NCBI GenBank assembly: GCA_002409285.1
Contig: DHUT01000003.1
Span: forward strand, 14,585-78,584
DNA from: Firmicutes bacterium UBA5227
GTDB taxonomy: Bacteria > Bacillota > Clostridia > Tissierellales > Sedimentibacteraceae
DNA: 64,000 bases
Direction: 5' to 3'
A program made the translations under genes and the position numbers. Of this stretch, positions 8,194-17,373 are shown piece by piece (within the stretch, counting starts at the first letter, position 1; each line of letters begins with the position of its first letter). The notes beneath the pieces are model-generated. The model was not told the origin of the DNA. It was given only the letters and a program-made list of their open reading frames with translations, and searched no databases.

Positions 8194-9252
8194 CTATTGC
8201 TCCATAGCCAGTTCAACCAGCTTGACAATCAGGTCGCTGTATTCAATGCCAATCTTTCGAAGCATCGATGGGTACCTGCTCAAATCTGTAAGCCCGGGTA
8301 TGGTATTTATTTCGTTTAAATATATTTTATTTTCAGGGGTTACAAACATGTCGACTCTTGCCAATCCCCTGCATCCCAAAGCTCTGTATGTTTTTTCAGC
8401 AATGCATTTTGCTTCTTCCTTCAATTCATCGCTGATTCTTGCAGGACAATGAATTTTTGAATTGTGCTGGCTGTACTTTTCCACATAATCAAAAAAGTCG
8501 TTTTTAGTGTCAATTTCATCTACTTCTCCGATTATCAATTCTTCGTTGCCTAAAACTGCACATCCAATTTCAAAACCTTCAATCATCTTTTCAATAACCA
8601 CTTTATTGTCATGCTGGAAGGCTTCCATTATTCCTCTTTCAAATTCATCATAATTTCTTATCTTGCTTATTCCGATAGATGAACCATTGTTAGCAGGCTT
8701 AATAAACATTGGAAGCGAAAACCTTTCAAGAGCCTCATCATACAGATTCTTAACATTCAGCTTATTTGAATTTACGGCAGAAATATATGGAGCTGTCTTA
8801 ATCCCTGAATTTTCACATATAATATGAGTAAATTCCTTGTCCATACACACTGCTGAGGATGTCATATCGCACCCAACAAAGGGAATAGCCGTCATCTGGC
8901 AAAGCCCCTGTATAGTTCCATCCTCACCGTTTCTGCCGTGAAGTACAGGAAATATGCAGTCAACTTCTAATTTTTCATATGTACAATCATCAGGATTAAG
9001 TTTTATAAACCCTTTAAAATCTTCTCCCATGCTGAGAAGCACCGGGCACAAATTACCCTTGTACCATGTATCATCATTTATTTTATCAGTAGTTCCATCA
9101 TACAAAAACCACTTTCCCTCCTGGGTAATACCTATCAATGTCACATCAAATAGTTCCTGCGGAACATTGTCTATAATTGCTGCTGCCGAATGCAATGAAA
9201 CCGAATATTCATCGGATTTACCCCCAAACAATATTGCTAATTTAGTTTTCAT
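8194..9252 (-). CDS. ddl: D-alanine--D-alanine ligase
   Basis: A 352-residue ATP-grasp ligase that makes the D-Ala-D-Ala dipeptide for peptidoglycan. The N-terminal LFGGKSDEYSVSLHSA, the VLHGRNGEDGTIQG motif, PLFxKPANNGSSIGISK-type ATP-binding residues near 190 and the C-terminal LNEINTIPGLTDLSRYP metal/substrate motif are present. The insert FDYVEKYSQHNSKIHCPA matches the omega-loop region, with the KY pair typical of true Ddl. Its start lies inside the end of murF (11-base overlap), with GGAGGAAGG just upstream. Confidence 0.95.
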   Translation of the reverse strand: MKTKLAILFGGKSDEYSVSLHSAAAIIDNVPQELFDVTLIGITQEGKWFLYDGTTDKINDDTWYKGNLCPVLLSMGEDFKGFIKLNPDDCTYEKLEVDCIFPVLHGRNGEDGTIQGLCQMTAIPFVGCDMTSSAVCMDKEFTHIICENSGIKTAPYISAVNSNKLNVKNLYDEALERFSLPMFIKPANNGSSIGISKIRNYDEFERGIMEAFQHDNKVVIEKMIEGFEIGCAVLGNEELIIGEVDEIDTKNDFFDYVEKYSQHNSKIHCPARISDELKEEAKCIAEKTYRALGCRGLARVDMFVTPENKIYLNEINTIPGLTDLSRYPSMLRKIGIEYSDLIVKLVELAMEQ

Positions 9253-10642
9253 TTCCTTCCTCCAAATCCTTTAATTTATTTGCTATATATTCAAGTTTTA
9301 AAAACCTGGAACCCTTGATTAAAATTGAACAGTCAATACTTAAATATTTTTTCAGATATTCGGTTGCTTCTTCCTTAGTATCAAATTCTGCAATACTTTT
9401 AATACTTGTATTTTCTCTTGCTCCAATAGCCATATATTTTGCTTCCTGACCAATGGTAACAAGCTCGTCAATATTGTGAGATGCCAAGTCCTTTCCCACC
9501 TTATAATGCATATCATGACTCATTTCTCTGTATCCAAGCATATCGCCAAGCACAACTATTTTCTTTTGTGAGCGTATAAGGCCGAATATTTCCAGCGCCG
9601 CATTGATACTTACAGGATTTGATTTATAGCAGTCATTAAGTATAGTACACTTATTAATTTTTATCAATTCATTTCTCAATCCTGTTTTGTCTATTTTTAA
9701 AAGCCCAAGGCATATTTCTTCCGGCGTCATCTCCAATTCTTCAGCAGCAAGTATTGCCGCCATGGAATTTAATGCCTGATGCTTTCCAAGCATGTCTGCA
9801 TGGAGCTCTCCAAGACGTTCATCACTTACTGTAAATGTTATTCCGCTTAAATCCTCGCTGAAGCTTTTAAGATACAATGTGTTGGATTCTTTAATTCCAA
9901 AGGTCTGTTTCCTTATGCTGTTTTTTATTTCCGAATCATTAATCGTATCCCGGATAAGAGAATCGTCACCAAAATATATGAATACTCCATCGTCCTTAAT
10001 TCCATTAGCAATCTGCACTTTTTCCCTTGCTATTTCTTCAATTGAAGGAAAATTATCTATATGTACAAGTCCGACACTTGTTATAATTCCTATATCAGGC
10101 TGTACAAGCTGTGTAAGAAAGTCTATTTCTCCGGCTTTTTCCATTCCCATTTCAATAACAGCTACTTCACAATCCTCATCAAGGCTCAACAACGTATACG
10201 GAACTCCAATTTCAGTATTGTAATTACCCATAGTTTTCTGAGTTTTAAACCTTTGTGACAGTATGCTTGCAGTTATGTCCTTTGTTGAGGTCTTTCCATT
10301 ACTCCCTGTAATCCCAACAAATTTAGCTTTTAATTTATTTCTGTAAAAATAAGATAAATCCTGAAGAGCTTTTACCGTATCATCAACTAAAATTACCGGA
10401 ATTTCAATGGGCGGGTCAGGTTCATTCTTATTCCAAAGGGTTGCGGCAGCACCACTTTTAACAGCATCTTTTGCATAGCTATGCCCGTCAGACGTCATTC
10501 CCTTTATTGGGACAAACAAATTATCCCTGCAAACCTTTCTCGAGTCTATACTTACTCCGCATATGTATTTATCAGAATCAATACTTCCTATGCATTGAGC
10601 ATTTAAAACCTCGGCTGCTTCTGTTACTTTTATTTTTATCAT
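9242..10642 (-). CDS. murF: UDP-N-acetylmuramoyl-tripeptide--D-alanyl-D-alanine ligase
   Basis: A 466-residue Mur ligase that joins D-Ala-D-Ala, the product of the next gene, to the UDP-MurNAc-tripeptide. The ATP-binding GITGSNGKTSTKD lies near residue 110, followed by the Mur central domain (GMEKAGEIDFLTQLVQPDIG) and the C-terminal domain with NDCYKSNPVSINAAL near residue 335. murF and ddl overlap and form a two-gene operon outside the division cluster. The ribosome site (AAGAGG) is about 7 bases before the ATG and is weak. Confidence 0.95.
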   Translation of the reverse strand: MIKIKVTEAAEVLNAQCIGSIDSDKYICGVSIDSRKVCRDNLFVPIKGMTSDGHSYAKDAVKSGAAATLWNKNEPDPPIEIPVILVDDTVKALQDLSYFYRNKLKAKFVGITGSNGKTSTKDITASILSQRFKTQKTMGNYNTEIGVPYTLLSLDEDCEVAVIEMGMEKAGEIDFLTQLVQPDIGIITSVGLVHIDNFPSIEEIAREKVQIANGIKDDGVFIYFGDDSLIRDTINDSEIKNSIRKQTFGIKESNTLYLKSFSEDLSGITFTVSDERLGELHADMLGKHQALNSMAAILAAEELEMTPEEICLGLLKIDKTGLRNELIKINKCTILNDCYKSNPVSINAALEIFGLIRSQKKIVVLGDMLGYREMSHDMHYKVGKDLASHNIDELVTIGQEAKYMAIGARENTSIKSIAEFDTKEEATEYLKKYLSIDCSILIKGSRFLKLEYIANKLKDLEEGNEN

Positions 10643-10794
10643 TTAGCGCCTCTTAATTTAATATAATTAATTATACTAATTAATTATATTGTAATTCAAC
10701 TATATAATCAATAACAAAAAAATTACCAGGTGGTAATATTTAAAATAAAAAATTTAGTCATAAATCAGAAAACCTTGTTGCCACATAATAAAGC

Positions 10795-10825
10795 AAAGGC
10801 AAGTGCTCCTCAAACATTTGCCTTT
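10795..10825 (-). terminator. Probable terminator of the aco operon
   Basis: Stem AAAGGCAA/TTGCCTTT with a 15-base loop, 33 bases after the GntP-type permease on the minus strand. The following GCTTTATTATG is only partly T-rich, so it is a moderate terminator. The rest of 10643-10857 shows only AT-rich sequence. Confidence 0.5.
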
Positions 10826-10857
10826 ACTAATAGAAACTATATTCGAAACCTTCACAT

Positions 10858-12177
10858 TTAACCCATAATGCTAATTTTAACTGTGTAAACGAGCGCTGCA
10901 ACTAAACTGGCAATAATCGGCAATATCACAGTCTCTACCGCAACAGCTTTATATCCTTTATTATAGCCAACACCACTCAAAGTAAACAACATAACAATAG
11001 TGCCACACCATGGCATTGAATCCAGTCCTCCGGATGCAATTGCTGCAACACGGTGAATTATTTCCGGCGGAAAACCCATGGCAAGGAACTGTTTGCCGAA
11101 TAAATCCATAGTAAGCTTTATTCCTCCTGCTGCAGATGCACAAATACCGGATATAACTGTCGTAACTACAGCAATCTTTGCCAACCCATTAATCGGAAGC
11201 ATCATGACACTATCACGAACAATTGCAAATACCGGAGTTACAGAAATTACACTACCAAGACCTACAACGGCTGAAACCAGAATACAAGGCATTATCCCAT
11301 CGTTAAACCCCTGTGAAATACAATCAGCCATATTTGTAATACTTTTATAAAACATAATTGCCGATAAAATGCAGCCAATAGTAAATCCTGCTATCATGCT
11401 TACACCCAAGAAGTTAACAAGAATCAATGTAATAATAACAGGTGTAATGGAAATAACGAATGAAGGAGCTTTTTCGTTCATTTCTTCATCCGAAATACTT
11501 TCTCCATGTGTTGTGTATGCTTCAGGAATATCCCAGGACAAATCCTTTTGACTTTTTTTAATTTCGTATTTGATGTATATAAGTCCAACTACCAGCAAAA
11601 ATAATGACGCAACAATTCCTTCAAAAGGTGCGGCAGTTGTAGAAGTACCTAATGATTCTGCAGGAATCAGGTTAATAACCTGCAGACTTCCCGGGCAATA
11701 CATTGCAAATGTTGCTACCGATAATCCGGTAACTCCAGGAAAAAGAGTCCAGGGAATTCCTGCTCGTGGAAAAATGACCTTTGCAAAAGGTAATAAAACA
11801 AATAACGTAACCGGTACAGTAATACCAGAATATACTAACAATGCACCCACCATAACATATATAATAAGCGCCATATTTGTTCCTGCCTTTCGAATCAATG
11901 TATCACCAATTCTCCAGGCCGCACCGCTATTGCTGTAAAATCCCCCCAACAATGCTCCTAAAGCAATAATTATTGCCCAACTCTTTACAAAGCCAGTAAA
12001 TCCATCCATGTAAGGCCCTGAAATAGCATCAAAAAATCCGATACCACTTGTAATTCCAATTAATCCAGCACATAACACCGCAATCAGAAACATGGAAATC
12101 TTTTTCCATGAGCCCCCAATCAATAAAGCAAAACTTGCGATAATGCCTAATGCGCTCAATGCAACCATATACTTCAT
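10858..12177 (-). CDS. GntP-family organic acid permease
   Basis: A 439-residue integral membrane protein with about 12 hydrophobic segments and no signal peptide. Its layout and motifs (GALLGGFYSNSGAAWRIGDTL near residue 95, the FPGVTGLSVATFAMYCPGS stretch near residue 145, SAAGGIKLTMDLFG near residue 345 and ASGGLDSMPWCGTI near residue 375) fit the GntP gluconate/hydroxybutyrate:H+ symporter family. It is the last gene of the aco operon, 37 bases after the 3-hydroxyacid dehydrogenase, so it probably imports the substrate that the operon degrades. The exact acid cannot be read from sequence. Confidence 0.8.
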   Translation of the reverse strand: MKYMVALSALGIIASFALLIGGSWKKISMFLIAVLCAGLIGITSGIGFFDAISGPYMDGFTGFVKSWAIIIALGALLGGFYSNSGAAWRIGDTLIRKAGTNMALIIYVMVGALLVYSGITVPVTLFVLLPFAKVIFPRAGIPWTLFPGVTGLSVATFAMYCPGSLQVINLIPAESLGTSTTAAPFEGIVASLFLLVVGLIYIKYEIKKSQKDLSWDIPEAYTTHGESISDEEMNEKAPSFVISITPVIITLILVNFLGVSMIAGFTIGCILSAIMFYKSITNMADCISQGFNDGIMPCILVSAVVGLGSVISVTPVFAIVRDSVMMLPINGLAKIAVVTTVISGICASAAGGIKLTMDLFGKQFLAMGFPPEIIHRVAAIASGGLDSMPWCGTIVMLFTLSGVGYNKGYKAVAVETVILPIIASLVAALVYTVKISIMG

Positions 12178-12214
12178 TTCCTCCTAATTTTTCTATTTTC
12201 CCCTCAGGAAAGTC

Positions 12215-13096
12215 TTACTCTTTTCCTACTTTTACTCCCATTTTGTCCTCATAATATTTAACCATGGCAACCTGGTCTTCATCAATATGTCCGTTGTCAA
12301 GCATCCAGTCCATTACATGAAGCACCATATCTGTCATTGGAAGATCAACTCCAAGTTTATGTGCATATTGCTTTGCATTAATAATATCCTTACGATGGAC
12401 TGCAATCCTGGCACCGGGTTCATAATCCCGGGAAATCAGTTTTGGAATCTTATTATCATATAAAGCGCCACCTAAAAATCCTGAACGGGTAGCTTCAAAC
12501 GTTTTTTGTAAATCAACTCCTGCTTTTGCTGCAAAGGCATAACCTTCTGCATAGGCAACCAGGATAGCTCCTCCAATCAGATTATTCACAAGCTTTGTCA
12601 TACTCCCGCTTGCACTTCCTCCCATATAAACCGGAGTCCCCATACATTTAATGATGGATTCCACCTTTTCATATGCTTCTTTGTCACCACCCACCATAAT
12701 GGCAAGTGTTCCTGCAATTGCCATGGGATTTCCACCACTCACCGGTGTATCAAGCAAAAACATTCCTGCATCTTTGACCTTTTCATTCAATTCAAGCACA
12801 ATATCCGGTGCAGTAGAAGATGTATCAATTATTATATTACCAGGTTCTCCCTCGACAATGGCCTGTTCAATTGTTTTGCAGATTATAGTATGGGTGGGCA
12901 GGCTCAGAATTATTACATCACAATTGCGGTAAATTTCTTTCGGATCAGTTATAGGTATACCTCCTGCTTCTTTGAAAGAATCCATCTGTTTTTGAACTAC
13001 ATCAAAGCCCATTACCTTACAACCTGATTTTTTTACTACATTTTTTGCCATAGGTAACCCCATTACTCCCAAACCTACAAAACCAATATTTTTCAT
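12215..13096 (-). CDS. 3-hydroxyisobutyrate dehydrogenase-like NAD-dependent 3-hydroxyacid dehydrogenase
   Basis: A 293-residue member of the beta-hydroxyacid dehydrogenase family. The Rossmann motif GFVGLGVMGLPMAKN is at residues 4-18, the substrate-binding DTPVSGGNPMAIAGTL near residue 120, and the catalytic lysine in GSMTKLVNNLIGG near residue 170. Candidate activities are 3-hydroxyisobutyrate, tartronate semialdehyde or 2-(hydroxymethyl)glutarate dehydrogenase. In this operon it likely interconverts a hydroxy acid brought in by the GntP permease and the oxo acid used by the E1-E2-E3 complex; that is inference. Confidence 0.87.
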   Translation of the reverse strand: MKNIGFVGLGVMGLPMAKNVVKKSGCKVMGFDVVQKQMDSFKEAGGIPITDPKEIYRNCDVIILSLPTHTIICKTIEQAIVEGEPGNIIIDTSSTAPDIVLELNEKVKDAGMFLLDTPVSGGNPMAIAGTLAIMVGGDKEAYEKVESIIKCMGTPVYMGGSASGSMTKLVNNLIGGAILVAYAEGYAFAAKAGVDLQKTFEATRSGFLGGALYDNKIPKLISRDYEPGARIAVHRKDIINAKQYAHKLGVDLPMTDMVLHVMDWMLDNGHIDEDQVAMVKYYEDKMGVKVGKE

Positions 13097-13184
13097 GTCT
13101 TCGTTTTTCCTTTCTTTTATATGATTATTAATTTAAAACATAATATTGTCAATTCATACCACAAAAAAACTTTTACTATGAATC

Positions 13185-13649
13185 TTATAGTTGTCGTGGA
13201 TAAAACAGAGGTAAATTAAATATCGGATCAATATTGCGTCCCATAAATATCCCCTCCAGTTCTCCAATGATAATATCCGTTGTTGCAAACACAATGTTCC
13301 CTGTATTCATATGTCCAGAAAATGTTGTCCCATTTTTGTCTGCAACTGTATAATGCACATGCAGAGATGGGCTCCCTCCCTCATCCTCACAAATTATACC
13401 CGAAACCCCTACTAACTCTGTTACTTCTTTCCATTCAATCGGATCCTGATAAGCATAGGTTCCGGGTTTTCCCGGAATCTCGGCAGGATCAAAGAAACTT
13501 ACTTCCCTTAAGCTTCCCAGACCTGTCAAAATAGCTCCATGCTTAACATTATTTTCTTTACAGAATCTATTAAGTTCTTCCAGAACATCTTCATTTGGCT
13601 GTACCTTTACAGCATATATATTTTTAAACTTTCCTTTTGCACTAACCAT
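13185..13649 (-). CDS. PPC (DUF296) domain protein
   Basis: A 154-residue single-domain PPC/DUF296 protein, related to the domain of plant AT-hook proteins. The family signatures GAILTGLGSLREVSFFDP near residue 40, a histidine pair in SLHVHYTVADKNGTTFSGHM near residue 100 and a beta-rich core are visible. Bacterial members are trimeric and bind a metal through such histidines; no enzyme activity is established. It lies between lpd and the dehydrogenase in the aco operon, so a role in that pathway or its control is likely but unproven. Confidence 0.8.
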   Translation of the reverse strand: MVSAKGKFKNIYAVKVQPNEDVLEELNRFCKENNVKHGAILTGLGSLREVSFFDPAEIPGKPGTYAYQDPIEWKEVTELVGVSGIICEDEGGSPSLHVHYTVADKNGTTFSGHMNTGNIVFATTDIIIGELEGIFMGRNIDPIFNLPLFYPRQL

Positions 13650-13669
13650 ACATTCACCTCATTTTAAAC

Positions 13670-15058
13670 TTATTTGTTAAGGGCAATACCCAGTGCATCC
13701 AGGCACGCTTCCTTTACTGCTTCTGATACTGCCGGATGCGGGTAAGTCGTATATTCTACTTCTTCCAACACAGCCTCCATCTCAAGCAGTGATGTAAATA
13801 ATGTCACCATTTCAGACGCAGATGAGCCGGCCATGTGAAAACCTAAGATTTGATGATTTTCTTTTTCTGCAACAACCTTCACAAATCCGTTATTTTTTCC
13901 CATTGCAACAGACTTCCCATTGCCTGACAAATCAAACATACCAGTGATGACATCATAGCCGGCACTTTTAGCCTCCTGTTCCGTCATACCTGCAGAAGCA
14001 ATTTCAGGTTGTATGAAAATAACCTTTGGTACATTCCTGAAGTCAGCCTTACGAACTCCACCAACCATATGCTCTACTGCCACCACACCGCCTTCTGATG
14101 CTGCATGAGCCAGTGCAGTCTTACCTGTAACATCACCGGCTGCATAAACACCCGGAACAGATGTTTCCATATAGTCATTAACCTGAATAAAGCCTTTCTC
14201 CGTATAAATACCTGCTTCTTTTAGCTTCAGTGAGGCAGTACCGGGTTTTCTACCTGTTGCCACCAAAACATAATCTGCTGTTATACTCTTCACCGTACCA
14301 TTACTCTCGCAGGAAATATTCTTTCGTCCCTCCTGTGTATCTGCAATTCCGATAACCCTTGTACCTGTCATAGCATGAATTCCATCTGCCAAAAACTGTT
14401 TTTTTACCTGCTCTGAGCAAGAAGAATCCATATTGTTTATTAGCTTATCCAGCATTTCTATAACTGTAACTTCTGAACCAAACGAATGTAATATATGTGC
14501 CAGTTCACAGCCTATTACACCGCCTCCCATGATTACAACAGACTTTGGAAGACTGGTCATGGAAAGAAGTTGCGTGCTGTCTCCTATATTTACGCCATTA
14601 ATTCCGGCAACAGGAGGAACAGAATTTTCCGTTCCTGTACAAATCAAAATATATTTTCCTTCATACGCTGTTCCGGTTTCTACATCTACAACCTGTTTTG
14701 CTTTTTGAAAATATACTTCGCCCTTGATTACATCAATTTTGTTCTTTTTCATAAGGTAGGTAACACCACTAACCAGCTGCGCAACCACCTGATCCTTTCG
14801 TTTCATGACTGCGGCAAAATCTACATCCCGCAGTTCAGCATGTATTCCATACTTAGCAGCATTTCTGATATCCTGCACAATTTCTGCACTTTGAAACAGT
14901 GTCTTCGTAGGAATACAGCCCACATTAAGACATGTACCTCCCAATTTTTCCTTTTCAATCACAACAGTCTTCATTCCAAGCTGTGCTGCCCGAATTGCCG
15001 CAACATAGCCGCCCGGACCTCCACCTATTACAACCAAATCATATTGCTTAATATCCAA
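13670..15058 (-). CDS. lpdA: Dihydrolipoyl dehydrogenase (E3) of the aco complex
   Basis: A 462-residue FAD enzyme that reoxidises the lipoyl arm with NAD+. It has the FAD-binding GGGPGGYVAAIRAAQLG, the redox pair GGTCLNVGCIPTK, the NAD-binding GGGVIGCELAHILHSFG and the C-terminal interface with the base TYPHPAVSEAV. I place the start at a TTG (15058): AAGGAGG lies about 10 bases upstream of it and the product then begins MDIKQYDLVVIGGG, as E3 proteins do. An in-frame ATG at 15085 has no ribosome site and would add nine residues encoded by the ribosome site itself. Confidence 0.93.
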   Translation of the reverse strand: MDIKQYDLVVIGGGPGGYVAAIRAAQLGMKTVVIEKEKLGGTCLNVGCIPTKTLFQSAEIVQDIRNAAKYGIHAELRDVDFAAVMKRKDQVVAQLVSGVTYLMKKNKIDVIKGEVYFQKAKQVVDVETGTAYEGKYILICTGTENSVPPVAGINGVNIGDSTQLLSMTSLPKSVVIMGGGVIGCELAHILHSFGSEVTVIEMLDKLINNMDSSCSEQVKKQFLADGIHAMTGTRVIGIADTQEGRKNISCESNGTVKSITADYVLVATGRKPGTASLKLKEAGIYTEKGFIQVNDYMETSVPGVYAAGDVTGKTALAHAASEGGVVAVEHMVGGVRKADFRNVPKVIFIQPEIASAGMTEQEAKSAGYDVITGMFDLSGNGKSVAMGKNNGFVKVVAEKENHQILGFHMAGSSASEMVTLFTSLLEMEAVLEEVEYTTYPHPAVSEAVKEACLDALGIALNK

Positions 15059-15091
15059 ATGTATTGCACCTCCTTGTACCTGCATATTCTG

Positions 15092-16321
15092 TTATATCAG
15101 CATCAGTTCGGGATGTTCTAAATACAGCTGTAAATCCTGCATAATCTTTCCCTGTTCCATACCGTCAAATACGCGATGGTCAAATGTGAACATTACATGC
15201 ATCAATGTCCTTTCACAGAACTCACCGTTACATTTTGCCAGTTTACTCACAGGTCTTCCAAATCCGAATAAGCCCACCTGTGGCGCATTGGCTATGGGAG
15301 ATCCGGAATCAATCGGATACATTCCCACATTGCTGACTGTAAAAGATCCTCCGGACTGTTCCCCGGGTTTGAGTTTCCCTTCTCTTGCACGTACAGCAAC
15401 ATCTTTCAATACCTTGCTCAATTCCAGCAATGTCATTTTATCAGCATTGCGTACAACCGGAATTGAAAGTCCTGATTCTGTTGCAACCGCAACATTAATA
15501 TTTACATATGGATAAGAAGTAACAGCCTCACCATCAAATGTGGCATTTAACAGAGGATGCTTTTCTAACACCTTTACAGAAGCCATTACCAGCAAATCAT
15601 TAATGGTTATTTTCCATCCAATCGTTTCTTTTTGATCAACCAGCCTTTTCCTAAGCTCAAATAATTCTGTCACGTCAAATTCTGTACTGCTGCTTGCCTG
15701 CACCATTGTATCAACACTATTACGAAGATTATTGGCTATAGCACGTCTAATAGATGTAATTGGTGTTCTGACCGGTTTTTCATCAACCGTTCCTGATGAT
15801 TTCATTACATTAAGATATGCTTCAACATCCTTTGCAACAATCCTTCCCATGGGACCGGTTCCGTTAACCATATGCAAGTCAAGCTTATTTTTCCTTGCTA
15901 TACTTCTGGCAAGCCCGGAGCTTCTTATACGTCCTTTATTCTGAGTTGTCATATCTGTTTTGACCTCCCAATCGACTTTTTCTATACCTTGCTGAGATGA
16001 TTGAGATTCTTTTTGCAACTCTAACATATCTTTCTTTTCCTGCTTGTCTGCATCTTGATTTTTTAGAATTGCTTCGTACTCCTCTTTACTTTCTGCCAGA
16101 ACTGCTACCGGATCTCCAACCTTTACAATGTCGCCAGCTTTTGCCACAATGTGAATGATTCCGTCCGCAGGGCACTCGCAATCAATTGTTGTCTTTTCAT
16201 TTTCATAAGTAAATGCAACTTCACCTTTTTTGATTTCTGATCCTTCATGTACCAACCATTCTGCTATTGTACCTTCTATCATAGTCAGCCCTGCTTTGGG
16301 CATTCCAAAATTTATACTCAT
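15092..16321 (-). CDS. acoC: Dihydrolipoamide acyltransferase (E2), acetoin dehydrogenase type
   Basis: A 409-residue E2 subunit. Residues 1-78 are a lipoyl domain with the attachment lysine in YENEKTTID. A charged linker follows, then an E3/E1-binding domain near 130-168 (SGLARSIARKNKLDL, GPMGRIVAKDV), then the catalytic domain with FDHRVFDGMEQGKIM, which holds the active-site histidine and aspartate. One lipoyl domain and the gene order acoA-acoB-acoC-lpd fit acetoin dehydrogenase better than pyruvate dehydrogenase, but branched-chain or other 2-oxo acids are not excluded. Its ribosome site is separated from the ATG by a hairpin. Confidence 0.9.
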   Translation of the reverse strand: MSINFGMPKAGLTMIEGTIAEWLVHEGSEIKKGEVAFTYENEKTTIDCECPADGIIHIVAKAGDIVKVGDPVAVLAESKEEYEAILKNQDADKQEKKDMLELQKESQSSQQGIEKVDWEVKTDMTTQNKGRIRSSGLARSIARKNKLDLHMVNGTGPMGRIVAKDVEAYLNVMKSSGTVDEKPVRTPITSIRRAIANNLRNSVDTMVQASSSTEFDVTELFELRKRLVDQKETIGWKITINDLLVMASVKVLEKHPLLNATFDGEAVTSYPYVNINVAVATESGLSIPVVRNADKMTLLELSKVLKDVAVRAREGKLKPGEQSGGSFTVSNVGMYPIDSGSPIANAPQVGLFGFGRPVSKLAKCNGEFCERTLMHVMFTFDHRVFDGMEQGKIMQDLQLYLEHPELMLI

Positions 16322-16329
16322 GTCACTAC

Positions 16330-16357
16330 TATCAGGTCAAATCCCTGATATTCCTCC
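16330..16357 (-). promoter_or_regulatory. Hairpin between Shine-Dalgarno and start of acoC
   Basis: On the minus strand GGAGG (16357-16353) is followed by a 7-bp stem TATCAGG/CCTGATA with a 7-base loop (16350-16330), then 8 bases and the ATG at 16321. The linear distance from GGAGG to ATG is 31 bases, far too long; folding the hairpin brings it to about 10. Confidence 0.55.
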
Positions 16358-16377
16358 TTCCCTACAATATTTTGTTA

Positions 16378-17346
16378 TCAAAACAATGATTTTACAGCAG
16401 AAACAATTCTTTTCACATCCGGAATAGAAGCCAGTTCATATTTCACATTATAAGGAAGAGGAACATCCAATGCCGCAACACGAACAACAGGACCATCCAG
16501 CTCATCATAAAGCTCCTCCTGAAACATTGCGGCAAATTCTGCGCCAAGACCGCCTGTTTTATTGGTTTCTTCCACAACAACAATCCGATGTGTTTTTCGA
16601 ATGGATTCATACACTGTATCTTTATCTAAAGGTGCTATGGTTCTGGGATCAATCACCTCTACATCAATTCCTTCATTTTTTAATTCTTCTGCTGCTTCCA
16701 GCGAACGTTTTACCATCAGCCCTATGGCAATAACAGTAACATCTGTTCCTTTTCTTTTAACATCTGCAACTCCTACAGGTATCAGATATTCTTCATCCGG
16801 AATTTCTTCCTTCACCTGGTATAGTTGTTTTTGTTCAAAGAACAGGACAGGATTGTCGCTCCTGATTGCACTCTTTAATAATCCCTTTGCATCATAAGCA
16901 GTAGAAGGTGTTATAATTGTCAGTCCCGGCGAATGTAAAAACAAACTTTCAACACATCCGGAATGCTCTGCACCCGCACCTAAAGCTGAACCTGCAGCAC
17001 TTCTAATTACCAGTGGTACTTTATATTCGGGTCCGTGCAGATAACGCCATTTCGCTGCGCTCTGAAAAATTTCATTAAACGCCACCAGTAAAAAGTCAGA
17101 ATACATAATTTCTATGCAAGGTCTCAATCCGCCAATTGCTGATCCAACCCCCACACCTGCTATAGAGTCCTCAGAAACAGGTGTGTTTTTTACTCTGTCC
17201 GATCCAAATTCATCTAAAAGTCCCCTAGTCAATCCAAAAATACCACCAAACTGTGCAACATCCTCGCCAAATACTACCACTTTTTTATCACGCTGCATTT
17301 CTTCTTTCATTGCGGCATTAATTGCCTGTGCATAAGTAACAAGCAT
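16378..17346 (-). CDS. acoB: TPP-dependent dehydrogenase E1 beta subunit
   Basis: A 322-residue E1 beta subunit, transketolase-type pyrimidine-binding and C-terminal domains. Visible are FGEDVAQFGGIFG near residue 27, NTPVSEDSIAGVGVGSAIGG near residue 55, the E1-beta loop PGLTIITPST near residue 135 and DPRTIAPLDKDTV near residue 238. It pairs with the E1 alpha subunit encoded 27 bases upstream to decarboxylate or cleave the substrate and pass the acyl group to E2. GGAGGAAG lies just before its ATG. Confidence 0.92.
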   Translation of the reverse strand: MLVTYAQAINAAMKEEMQRDKKVVVFGEDVAQFGGIFGLTRGLLDEFGSDRVKNTPVSEDSIAGVGVGSAIGGLRPCIEIMYSDFLLVAFNEIFQSAAKWRYLHGPEYKVPLVIRSAAGSALGAGAEHSGCVESLFLHSPGLTIITPSTAYDAKGLLKSAIRSDNPVLFFEQKQLYQVKEEIPDEEYLIPVGVADVKRKGTDVTVIAIGLMVKRSLEAAEELKNEGIDVEVIDPRTIAPLDKDTVYESIRKTHRIVVVEETNKTGGLGAEFAAMFQEELYDELDGPVVRVAALDVPLPYNVKYELASIPDVKRIVSAVKSLF

Positions 17347-17373
17347 TTGTCTTCCTCCTCAAACTTATTTTTA

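Noticed and set aside
8194..9252. Vancomycin-type D-Ala-D-Lac ligase
   Set aside because: The omega-loop region has the KY pair typical of Ddl, and the gene overlaps murF with no vanH or vanX.
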